Positions 17,448 through 24,732 of a stretch of 64,000 bases of DNA are shown one piece after another. Each line of letters opens with the position of its first letter. The first letter of the stretch is position 1. The notes under the pieces are model-generated. The model was not told the DNA's origin. It saw only the letters and a list, made by a program, of their open reading frames with translations, and ran no database searches. Source of the stretch: Paenibacillus sp. CF384 (GTDB lineage Bacteria; Bacillota; Bacilli; Paenibacillales; Paenibacillaceae); assembly GCF_900106745.1 (NCBI RefSeq), contig NZ_FNNV01000001.1, forward strand, positions 186,001 through 250,000. Reading direction: 5' to 3'. The position numbers were made by a program, and so were the translations under genes.

Positions 17448-18314
17448 ATGACAATGCCACAACGCAAACTTGGTTCTACAGGAATAATCGTAGGGGAAAT
17501 CGGGATGGGCGGAATGCCGCTCTCCGTTCACGGACGCCCTTCAGAGGAAGACGGCATCAGAGCGGTGCATGCTGCTTTGGAGCAAGGCATTACATTGTTC
17601 GATACAGCCGATTCGTACTGCTTGAATTCGACCGAGAACGGTCATAACGAACGACTGCTCGCCAAAGCTTTACATAACCGTCCCGAAGTGCTCATCGCGA
17701 CAAAAGGCGGACACATTCGTCCGGATGGTCGCTGGGAAACCGATGGCCGTCCTGAACACTTGCGTCAAGCGTGCGAGGACAGTTTGCGTGCGCTCGGCGT
17801 GGACGCAATCACGCTCTATCAATTCCACCGTCCGGATCCTAAGGTTCCGTTTGCGGAATCCGTGGCAACAGTCGCGGATTTGCAGCGGGAGGGGAAGATA
17901 GTTCACGTGGGACTGTCGAACGTATCCGTTGCACAGCTGGAAGATGCCCGCTCAATAGTAACGGTCGCATCTGTTCAAAACCGTATGAACTTGTTTGACC
18001 ATACTTCCATGGACGTGTTGAAGCGCTGCGAAGAGCTAGGTATTGCTTTCCTTCCATACAGCCCTCTTAACGGCATGGGTAACGCGCAAGGCATTGGCAG
18101 CAACGAGACGCTTTCCCGCATCGCCAGAAGTCATGATGCATCACCGCAGCAGATCGCGATTGCATGGCTGCTTCAACTGTCGCCCGTCATTCTGCCGATT
18201 CCCGGTGCCAGCAAAGCGGCTAACATCGTGAACTGCGCGGGGGCATCCAACGTGGAGCTTTCCGCCCAAGATATAGCTGAATTGAACGGCATCGCTGCTC
18301 AAATCACAGCTTAA
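17448..18314 (+). CDS. Aldo/keto reductase
   Basis: This 288-residue NADP-dependent reductase has the catalytic tetrad Asp52, Tyr57 (FDTADSY), Lys86 (LIATKGG) and His127 (YQFHRPD), and the C-terminal ILPIPGASKAANI cofactor segment. It is shorter than the 7665 gene product and belongs to a different subgroup. AAGGAGGT lies just before ATG 17448. It stands alone, with a terminator directly behind it. Substrate unknown. Confidence 0.9.
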   Translation: MTMPQRKLGSTGIIVGEIGMGGMPLSVHGRPSEEDGIRAVHAALEQGITLFDTADSYCLNSTENGHNERLLAKALHNRPEVLIATKGGHIRPDGRWETDGRPEHLRQACEDSLRALGVDAITLYQFHRPDPKVPFAESVATVADLQREGKIVHVGLSNVSVAQLEDARSIVTVASVQNRMNLFDHTSMDVLKRCEELGIAFLPYSPLNGMGNAQGIGSNETLSRIARSHDASPQQIAIAWLLQLSPVILPIPGASKAANIVNCAGASNVELSAQDIAELNGIAAQITA

Positions 18315-18323
18315 TTGCCCGTC

Positions 18324-18356
18324 GGCAATCGATCGAAGGATCGGTTGCCTTTTTTG
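18324..18356 (+). terminator. Intrinsic terminator
   Basis: GGCAATCGATC (18324-18334) pairs with GATCGGTTGCC (18339-18349) around a GAAG loop, followed by six T residues. Confidence 0.87.
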
Positions 18357-18470
18357 TTAGGCTGCTTCAAAGGCATGAGTCCGGTACTGAATAGGGCTCA
18401 TGCCTTTTTGTTGTGGGAAAATATCCTTATTGTGGTAAAAACGGTCCGGATATTGGCTATAGAATAGGAT
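18357..18470 (-). pseudogene. 3' remnant of an IS3-family transposase
   Basis: On the minus strand an open frame ending at TAA 18357-18359 reads ...QQKGMSPIQYRTHAFEAA. The pattern (L/M)SP(I/V)xYR near the end is the hallmark of IS3-family OrfB C-termini. The frame continues upstream for about 20 codons with less convincing similarity (DRFYHNKDIF in place of the usual YYNxxRI). No inverted repeats, OrfA or remaining OrfB are present. The same DNA contains AGGCATGAG/CTCATGCCT with a T-tract, which could add terminator function on the plus strand. Confidence 0.45.
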
Positions 18471-18530
18471 GTAAAAATTATACAATTTTATTGCTGTGAC
18501 CTATGCCAATTATCCGGGGAGAGGACTCAA

Positions 18531-19451
18531 TTGAAACATAATCTATCTTTGATCTTTATTATGTTGGCAACCGCATTTTTACTTGGATTAACCGCATGCA
18601 GTCCGAACAATGAGAGCGTCAGCGATGTGACGCCTGCTTCGAATTCGAAGTTGACATCAGCGACTTTTCACAGTGAATCTCTGGACAAAGACATGCGAAT
18701 GCATGTTTATCTTCCCGAAGGATACGACGCGAACAGGAAATACCCCGTCTTGTATTTAATTCACGGTTGGAGCGGAGACGATACGTCTTGGACGAAAGCT
18801 CTCGAAATCGATAAAACGGCAGATCGATTAATCGAAGCAGGGGAGATCGAACCTCTAATCATGGTATTTCCTCAAATGAATAACAGTTACGGATTGAACA
18901 GCTCGGAGGTTTATAGAAGCACGAATCCCGATGCACCTTACGATGCAACGTATTATGGACGATTCGAGGATTACCTTATAAAGGATATAATCAGGTATGT
19001 TGACAGCCATTACTACACGCAAGCCGACCAAGAACATCGGTATATCGGCGGATATTCCATGGGTGGGTTTATCAGTTTGCATACGGCGTTTGTGCACCCC
19101 GAGCTATTCAGTAAGATTGGCGGACATAGTCCGGCCTTATTTACAGATGATTGGACGGCAGTGGGAGGTGAAAGAGGATTAAAATCCTTTTTGTACCCGG
19201 ACAACGCATTACGAGAGGAACGAGATCCTTTGATTCTCGCTAAAAATTTGAATATATCTAACATGACCGTCTATCTGGACTGTGGCGACAAGGATAATCT
19301 CAAGTTATATGAAGGTACCGAACGAATGTACGAACTATTGAAATCGAAAGGTGTTAACGTGACCTATTTCAAGAACCCTGGAGAGCATTCCGATAATTAC
19401 TGGCGAGAGCATACGGAGCAATATTTACTTTTCTATGCCGGGAAATCGTAA
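18531..19451 (+). CDS. Lipoprotein esterase, esterase-D/feruloyl-esterase type
   Basis: This 306-residue alpha/beta hydrolase belongs to the esterase D family (PF00756). It has a lipoprotein signal ending LTAC with lipidated Cys23, so it should act on the outer membrane face. The nucleophile is Ser176 in GGYSMGG, an oxyanion segment is near LIHGWSGDDTSW, and the probable catalytic His is in GEHSDNYW (about residue 286). Start is TTG 18531 behind GGGGAGAGGA. It is a single-gene unit. The substrate may be an acylated polysaccharide or aryl ester; this cannot be settled here. Confidence 0.88.
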   Translation: MKHNLSLIFIMLATAFLLGLTACSPNNESVSDVTPASNSKLTSATFHSESLDKDMRMHVYLPEGYDANRKYPVLYLIHGWSGDDTSWTKALEIDKTADRLIEAGEIEPLIMVFPQMNNSYGLNSSEVYRSTNPDAPYDATYYGRFEDYLIKDIIRYVDSHYYTQADQEHRYIGGYSMGGFISLHTAFVHPELFSKIGGHSPALFTDDWTAVGGERGLKSFLYPDNALREERDPLILAKNLNISNMTVYLDCGDKDNLKLYEGTERMYELLKSKGVNVTYFKNPGEHSDNYWREHTEQYLLFYAGKS

Positions 19452-19452
19452 G

Positions 19453-19488
19453 GACGTAATAAGGATATAGCAGAAAGGATGAGCGCAT
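19453..19488 (+). repeat. Short intergenic repeat, copy 2
   Basis: GACGTAATAAGGATATAGCA plus GAAAGGATGAGCGCAT matches 15379-15412 with minor indels. It is located 1 nt after the esterase stop. Confidence 0.5.
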
Positions 19489-19597
19489 GTAGTGATAATG
19501 GAAGCCGCAAGCAACTATAATTGTAGTATATATTTCATGCGTGCCAGTGTAGCAAATCTCCTAGTAGAAATTTAATCTTATTAAGGGGAGAAGGACA

Positions 19598-20740
19598 ATG
19601 AGTGGACAGTTGAAAGCCGTTGTAATCGGTGCAGGTTGGGCAGGTGAGGGACATACCCGCGCCCTTCAAGCTTGCGGTGTTGACGTTGTGGCAATATACG
19701 CTAGAAAGCAAGAGGTTGTAGATGATGTCGCTCAGAAGTTGGGAATACCGAATGCGTCCGTTGATTGGCGCCAGACGCTGCAATCGATCAAGCCTGATAT
19801 TGTTGCCATTGCAACTCCAGCCAGTCTTCGAGAAGAAGTGGTTATCGTTGCGACGGAGTTGGGGTGTCATCTGTATTGCGATAAGCCGCTTGCATTAGGA
19901 GCGGAAGAAGCCAAGCGTGTGCTGCAGATGGCTGAACAGGCAGGCGTGAAACATGCGTATGCCGCAACTTGGTTGTATCACCCTGAATATACCTGGTTTT
20001 CTGAACTTGCCAAGTCTGGTGATATTGGAGCCATTCTGGAAGTGGAATGCTTCTGTCGCATGCCGCGTAGTGAAGCCATTGGCCCATGGACTTGGTGGGA
20101 CTCCTTGGAAACCGGCGGGGGCTTTCTAAACAATGCGCTGCCACACCTATTGGGGATCATCTCCGCTGCTACAAGCGGGATTCCGATTCGGGCAACGGGC
20201 GAGGCGAGAGTATTGCGAGAGCGTGCTCCATATATAGTTGATTTGCATGATAGTCGATTGGCTGGCGCTAGAACTCCTACCGCAGAAGAAGCAGAAAATC
20301 TAGAATGGCGCGTCTGCGATGCAGATGGGGCGTTTACGGCCCTTTTTCGTTTGAGTTCCGCCGAAGGAACGGAAATCCCTGTAACGATACTACTAAATAC
20401 CGGTGTTGGCGCTTCAGACGAGCTGCCGAAAATAACGCTGTATGGCGAATCAGGAACATTAACGGCTACCGGCTTCTTTTTTACTGGCGGTATAACCGTT
20501 ACGAGGCTGCACTTAGGCGGTGAGCCTGAAGTTCTGCCTATACCGCAGCGTTTGTTGGATGAATTCCCAAGCGTAGGTGACCCGGTGCAAAATATGTGGT
20601 GCGCCCATGTTCGGGATTTTATCGCTGATATCAAAGGTGAACCGCACCGTCCTTATCTGACTTTCCGGGATGGTTACTTGTATCAAGCGGCAATAGATAT
20701 CATTCGCAGTGGGAGTGGCCTCGGCGAATTGAAGATTTAA
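19598..20740 (+). CDS. Gfo/Idh/MocA-family oxidoreductase
   Basis: This 380-residue NAD(P)-dependent dehydrogenase has an N-terminal Rossmann fold (VVIGAGWAGEGHTRAL) and the family motif around CDKPLAL that holds the catalytic lysine. The C-terminal half is the alpha/beta sugar-binding domain. Such enzymes act on sugars, inositols or their derivatives. AGGGGAGAAGG precedes ATG 19598. The next gene, an acetamidase-family protein, is 176 bp downstream beyond a hairpin and is probably a separate unit. Confidence 0.9.
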   Translation: MSGQLKAVVIGAGWAGEGHTRALQACGVDVVAIYARKQEVVDDVAQKLGIPNASVDWRQTLQSIKPDIVAIATPASLREEVVIVATELGCHLYCDKPLALGAEEAKRVLQMAEQAGVKHAYAATWLYHPEYTWFSELAKSGDIGAILEVECFCRMPRSEAIGPWTWWDSLETGGGFLNNALPHLLGIISAATSGIPIRATGEARVLRERAPYIVDLHDSRLAGARTPTAEEAENLEWRVCDADGAFTALFRLSSAEGTEIPVTILLNTGVGASDELPKITLYGESGTLTATGFFFTGGITVTRLHLGGEPEVLPIPQRLLDEFPSVGDPVQNMWCAHVRDFIADIKGEPHRPYLTFRDGYLYQAAIDIIRSGSGLGELKI

Positions 20741-20761
20741 CAAAAAACAGACAGTATTAGT

Positions 20762-20805
20762 GGTTTCTCACGAGTTCGTTGAACTTGTGGGAGGCCTCTA
20801 TCTTT
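20762..20805 (+). terminator. Probable terminator
   Basis: TCTCACGAGTTC (20766-20777) pairs with GAACTTGTGGGA (20781-20792) with two G-U pairs and a 3-nt loop; CTCTATCTTTT follows. Confidence 0.6.
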
Positions 20806-20916
20806 TGGCCTAGAGCAATCAGGCAATCACTTTTCTTCAATCAATGTTAAGCTGGGTAGGGAATTTATAACATTTGTCGAAACAATAGACTATCCAGTTG
20901 ATAAGGAGGAGTAGCC

Positions 20917-21843
20917 ATGATTTATCAGTTCATACCGCAGCTTTATTATAATACGATAGGCCAGCACCCACCTGTTTTGACGATTCGGGATGGGGATACG
21001 GTCATTACGACGACAGTCGATGCGAGAGGCTGGGACAACAACGGCGAAAGCGCAGCTGCTCGCGGGAATCCAATGACAGGACCTTTCTATGTGGAAGAAG
21101 CGATGCCCGGTGATACGCTGGCGGTTAAATTTGAATCAATCACTCCGAACCGCAATTGGGCTTGGACAACCAACATGCTTGCCCCAGCGGTTATCGAACC
21201 CCATGTTGCTGCTTCATTGCCGGCATCGGATATCGTACGCTGGACGGTTGATGTTTCGCAGGGGGTTGCTTATCTCAAGGAGCCATCGCCCGGGTTAGCT
21301 GAATTGAAGCTACCTTTGCGGCCTTTTCTAGGCTGTTTTGGTGTAGCACCTTCTAATGATCAATTCATCTCAACTGCTACGAGTGGCGAGTATGGAGGCA
21401 ACATGGACTATAAAGGACTGGTCGCAGGCACTACAGTTTATTTTCCGGTGTCTTCTCAAGGTGCATTGTTCTATTTAGGTGATGGTCATGCCTTGCAAGG
21501 CGATGGGGAAATCATCGGTACAGGGCTCGAAATATCTATGGATGTTCGGTTCACAGTTAGCGTTCAAAAAGGAAAAAAGATAGGCTGGCCGAGAGGTGAA
21601 AACGACACGCATTGGTTTTGTATCGGCAATGCACGGCCGCTTGACCAGGCGCTTCAACATGCAACGACCGAAATATATCGGCTGCTGCAGGAGGACTTCG
21701 GCTTAACGTCTTCGGAAGCCAGCTTGTTGCTGGGACAAGCAGTGGAATATGAAATTGCCAACACGTTTAACCCTGCCTACAGCGTAGTTTGCAAACTGCC
21801 GAAATCGGTCTTATCACAATTAAATCGAGAAAATGTCGGATGA
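20917..21843 (+). CDS. Acetamidase/formamidase family protein
   Basis: This 308-residue protein belongs to the FmdA/AmdA family, which hydrolyses short amides. The N-terminal GDTVITTTVDARGWD and the block GPFYVEEAMPGDTLAV are characteristic, as is the central GCFGVAPSND. AAGGAGGAG precedes ATG 20917. Family members release ammonia from formamide or acetamide; the actual substrate is unproven. The stop codon TGA is also the first three bases of a dispersed terminator element. Confidence 0.88.
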   Translation: MIYQFIPQLYYNTIGQHPPVLTIRDGDTVITTTVDARGWDNNGESAAARGNPMTGPFYVEEAMPGDTLAVKFESITPNRNWAWTTNMLAPAVIEPHVAASLPASDIVRWTVDVSQGVAYLKEPSPGLAELKLPLRPFLGCFGVAPSNDQFISTATSGEYGGNMDYKGLVAGTTVYFPVSSQGALFYLGDGHALQGDGEIIGTGLEISMDVRFTVSVQKGKKIGWPRGENDTHWFCIGNARPLDQALQHATTEIYRLLQEDFGLTSSEASLLLGQAVEYEIANTFNPAYSVVCKLPKSVLSQLNRENVG

Positions 21844-21890
21844 CAAGAACATTTTCTAATTAAAGGCCGCGAATATCGCGGCTTTTTGTA
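21841..21890 (+). repeat. Dispersed terminator element
   Basis: TGACAAGAACATTTTC starts on the stop codon of the preceding gene; GGCCGCG/CGCGGCT (about 21865-21882) forms the stem and TTTTTGTA follows. Confidence 0.78.
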
Positions 21891-21983
21891 TTAGGCGATT
21901 CTAATGATCTCGAAGTCCAATGAATTACCGGTGTTTCGCTACCGAGGCAGCATTCGTCCAATCAGATAAACCCCTGCATAAAT

Positions 21984-22020
21984 AAGATATTACAGCGACA
22001 TGATTTTCTCACAATATCTT
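21984..22020 (+). promoter_or_regulatory. Conserved leader hairpin, copy 1
   Basis: AAGATATT (21984-21991) pairs perfectly with AATATCTT (22013-22020) across a 21-nt loop, ending shortly before the ribosome site of the 22043 gene. In the second copy (31086-31122) the same stem is AAGATAAT/ATTATCTT: one base pair has changed on both sides, so pairing is kept. This supports a selected RNA stem or a dyad operator. Confidence 0.6.
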
Positions 22021-22042
22021 GTTTATGAAAGGGGGAGTATGT

Positions 22043-22396
22043 ATGATTCGTAAATATACAACTGGACCTCTGAATAATTTGACAGAGAAAGATAAGACGG
22101 TATCCAAAGATATTGTTGTAAACTCGTTAAACCAGAATCAACGTGAGAATGCTAAAGTAAGAATCAAAGTCTATGCATTAAACGGAAAGAAGAAATTGAT
22201 TCATAACGTTGTGTTTACTGTGAAACCGTATGCTTCCACATATAATAGTTTTTTTGTGGGAAATGCAAAGCAGTATGAAGTTCAATTTATTACCAATCAA
22301 TTGAAGGTGCAATTTGCATCGTTTGGGATTAGTCCGAAAGATCGTTTTGTTGCCGCACATCGAGTAATCAACAGTGAATTATCAAGACTTGTATGA
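22043..22396 (+). CDS. Small hypothetical protein, paralogue 1
   Basis: This 117-residue protein is nearly identical to the product at 31145 (a few substitutions). It begins MIRKYTTGPLNNL and contains alternating hydrophobic strands (VRIKVYALNGKKKLIHNVVF, YEVQFIT), suggesting a small beta-sandwich. There is no signal peptide or membrane helix. ATG 22043 follows AAAGGGGGAG; a TTG at 22019 lies in the leader hairpin and is not a credible start. Family not recognised. A copied leader of about 90 bp precedes both genes. Confidence 0.8.
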   Translation: MIRKYTTGPLNNLTEKDKTVSKDIVVNSLNQNQRENAKVRIKVYALNGKKKLIHNVVFTVKPYASTYNSFFVGNAKQYEVQFITNQLKVQFASFGISPKDRFVAAHRVINSELSRLV

Positions 22397-22443
22397 GTGA
22401 CTCCGCATAATTTCGGATTTTTTACTGATTAGCTGCCATACCG

Positions 22444-22492
22444 GAGCCCTTAGGTACCGTTCCTATTCGGACCTCAGGGCTTCTTGCGTTTT
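22444..22492 (+). terminator. Probable terminator
   Basis: GAGCCCTTAGGT (22444-22455) pairs imperfectly with ACCTCAGGGCTT (22471-22482), followed by CTTGCGTTTTT. Confidence 0.55.
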
Positions 22493-22622
22493 TCCAGCGC
22501 ACAATAATAGATTGATTGTCCAAGATAACTTCCATTATTTACACATTATACTTAGTGGGGGATATTATTAATCTCGCTCCCATATAAAAACTTATTCAAA
22601 TGATAAGGGAGTGATATGTTTC

Positions 22623-22754
22623 GTGCCTGATTGTAATCAAAATGCTGTGGGAGAATACTCTGATGCAGAAGGTCATGATACGACCGCAAACGGAATGTCG
22701 TCCCACGCCGAAGGATACCAAACAAATGCGAGTGCGGAAGGATATTTCAAATAA
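22623..22754 (+). CDS. Mini ORF with YadA-head-like SHAEG repeats
   Basis: This 43-residue frame (GTG 22623 to TAA 22752-22754) consists almost wholly of 14-residue repeats: GEYSDAEGHDTTAN, GMSSHAEGYQTNAS, then AEGYFK. The SxAEGxxTxA pattern is that of left-handed beta-roll head repeats seen in trimeric adhesins and in large Bacillus/phage surface proteins. AAGGGAG lies about 11 nt upstream. It is either a short surface peptide or the remnant of a much longer repeat protein. Confidence 0.55.
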   Translation: MPDCNQNAVGEYSDAEGHDTTANGMSSHAEGYQTNASAEGYFK

Positions 22755-22810
22755 TTCATATCATCTGAGATTGATTGCGTTGTAAGATATTTACACAACA
22801 TATAGATAGG

Positions 22811-23835
22811 GTGATTACTATCGTAGGAAAATGGAAGGCTTGGTTGAAAGGCGATGTACTGGACTTTTTGTTTAAGTGGTTTTATAGGATTCTGGTCATC
22901 TTTGTTATCTCACAATGTATCTATTCGGTTGTCATGATAGAGTTACATAAGGACTCATCCAAACAAAAGGCCACTCAAACTAAAACTACAGCACCATCAC
23001 AGGCAAATGCATCATCAACTCAAAAAACAGATACAACAACAACTACAAAAACAGAGACAACAACAATTCAAAAGCCTAACGTATCGACAACTCAACAGAC
23101 AAGTTCATCATCCACTACGATAACGACCGGCGGCGGAAATAAAGAAGAGAAAGAAGAATCTTGGGTAGACCTGGTGATAAAACCTATCGTTACTAACGAA
23201 ACAAATCAGGTGATATTCCGAACATTGTTCTATTTGATTGTAATTTGGGTCGTGTCGCTAGCGCTATCGGCGAGTTCTTCAAAATTAAAGCGCCTAAAGA
23301 TATTTAACCTCGAAGTGGAGATGGATATTGCTCAATCGGTAAATCAAACCTTAATGGTATCGAAATCTAAAGCTATGTTGATGGAATATCTTACGACCGA
23401 AGATGTTTTGACAACAACGTTGAATCATGTTCAAAATAATGGACACGTTGAATTTCGGGATGTACTTGCTGACATCTTAGCTGACTTAAGGAAGCTTACC
23501 GTACACACTTTGATTCATCGTTTTCATTCGATATTTATTACAACGTGGATCAAGCACCTAGCTTTATCCGTCCCATTATTCGTAAGTCAGAGGACTTGCA
23601 AGAAGCAGCTATTTATAGCATGCCATCAGAAGATATTCCTCTTCGCTACAACGTTTTGGCCTATTACTATGAAGTCAATGGTGCTCCGTTAATAACGGTT
23701 CTGAGAAGTCATACGGAGAAGTTTGATATGTTCGATAAGCATCTGCTGCCGGTCGTTTACAATGTCATCGCTCGTAATATAGAGACAACTTCCTATATGG
23801 TGGCATTGACGAGGCCCGTACAAAGTCCTGCTTGA
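22811..23835 (+). pseudogene. Membrane protein gene with a -1 frameshift
   Basis: The first frame gives two membrane helices (about LFKWFYRILVIFVIS and LFYLIVIWVVSLALSA) joined by a Thr/Ser-rich linker, then FRDVLADILADL. From about 23485 the protein-like sequence continues in another frame (KEAYRTHFDSSFSFDIYYN through to VALTRPVQSPA, stop 23833-23835). Restoring one C (GACTTAAG to GACCTTAAG) joins them. The start is uncertain (GTG 22811, or TTG 22775). It could be a decayed gene, a sequencing error or, less likely, programmed slippage. Family not recognised. Confidence 0.65.
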
Positions 23836-23883
23836 ATTCTAGTGATAATAAGTATATTCTAAAGACAATGGAGGGGATAGGAC

Positions 23884-24060
23884 ATGAGTAAAACAACTTT
23901 TGACGTTGAAGCAGTACGTGAACTGGCACGCCAAAGGCTGTCCAATCCAAGAGGTAAGCGATATAGGACGGCTACGGAAGCTATCAAAAATGTGAAGGTT
24001 ACAAAGGAAGACACGAATTTCTTGCAGTGTTTTCTCACAGTTAATAGTAAAAACAAATAA
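23884..24060 (+). CDS. Small basic hypothetical protein
   Basis: This 58-residue frame has a strong GGAGGGGATAGGAC ribosome region before ATG 23884 and a terminator on its stop codon. The product is basic (RELARQRLSNPRGKRYRTA), with no membrane helix. It is convergent with an equally small gene on the other strand. Function unknown. Confidence 0.6.
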   Translation: MSKTTFDVEAVRELARQRLSNPRGKRYRTATEAIKNVKVTKEDTNFLQCFLTVNSKNK

Positions 24061-24085
24061 ACCAGCCACTGGCTGGTTTTTTTTA
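24060..24085. terminator. Terminator between two small convergent genes
   Basis: AACCAGCC-ACT-GGCTGGTT (24060-24078) is followed by TTTTTTATTT. It overlaps the end of the plus-strand gene and abuts the end of the minus-strand gene. Confidence 0.85.
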
Positions 24086-24271
24086 TTTCGGTTTAATTTT
24101 ATGCCAATGCCTTGTAATCAGGTCATTTAAAACAGGTGAGTTAGGAGCTATTTCCTTTGGGTCTTTGATATCACTGCCGCTTAAATCAAGGTCACTCATA
24201 CGTTTAACCGGCAATTTCACCCCTCTTCTAACTAATTGTAATTTCTCTAGAGGCGTTAACTTTCTGCCCAT
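24083..24271 (-). CDS. Small basic hypothetical protein
   Basis: This 62-residue product starts at ATG 24271 with AGGAGGT about 7 nt upstream; an in-frame GTG three codons earlier overlaps that site. Sequence is basic and polar (GRKLTPLEKLQLVRRGVKLP, SDLDLSGSDIKDP). No known domain is visible. It is tail to tail with the 23884 gene. Confidence 0.6.
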   Translation of the reverse strand: MGRKLTPLEKLQLVRRGVKLPVKRMSDLDLSGSDIKDPKEIAPNSPVLNDLITRHWHKIKPK

Positions 24272-24465
24272 AACGTACACCTCCTTATATAAATTAAAGG
24301 TATTCAGAATAAGCAGTTGCTAGACTAGACTTGTAACGTTCAGTTCGGAATTAGAAATGGGTCTATACATAGCTTTACCCACTAATTCAACTACCCTGAA
24401 AATTTGCATTAAAATCCGCTATTTGTAACTTCATGTCTTTTCCAAAGTTGTGGTTTTCTGTCTGG

Positions 24466-24518
24466 TGACAAAAACATTATCTTATTAAATGCCGCGTTTA
24501 TCGCGGCTTTTTGTATTT
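24466..24518 (+). repeat. Dispersed terminator element
   Basis: TGACAAAAACATTATCTTAT leads to GCCGCG-TTTAT-CGCGGC and TTTTTGTATTT. Unlike the others it is not directly behind a plus-strand gene, so it may mark a lost gene. It lies in the 461-bp gap between the small minus-strand gene and fbp, which otherwise holds only the hairpin at 24520. Confidence 0.7.
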
Positions 24519-24519
24519 A

Positions 24520-24594
24520 TGAGATCAAGTTCTTGACAAAACCAAATGACAAGAACTTGATCTCAATTCCGAAATTGACGAGGACTTGATCTCA
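24520..24594 (+). repeat. 16-bp perfect hairpin plus tandem half-repeat upstream of fbp
   Basis: TGAGATCAAGTTCTTG (24520-24535) and CAAGAACTTGATCTCA (24550-24565) are exact inverted repeats with a 14-nt loop. A further copy of the right arm (GGACTTGATCTCA, ending 24594) forms an imperfect 28-bp tandem repeat with its flanks (AAATGACAAG.. and AAATTGACGAG..). The structure lies about 140 bp before the fbp start and could be a regulatory RNA stem or a mobile repeat end. Confidence 0.6.
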
Positions 24595-24732
24595 TTACCG
24601 ACGATTGGCAGGAAATCGTATAACGAAGGCAACCGGCCAAATATGGCCTTGAGCTTTTTCATTGAACTTAGAATCAGAATAATTCAATCGGCAGCATGGA
24701 AAACTACTCCAAAAGATATTGGAGGTTTCTTA

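Noticed and set aside
24466-24600. CRISPR-like repeat because of the tandem ACTTGATCTCA units
   Set aside because: Only two to three units, different spacing, and a clear hairpin geometry next to a terminator.
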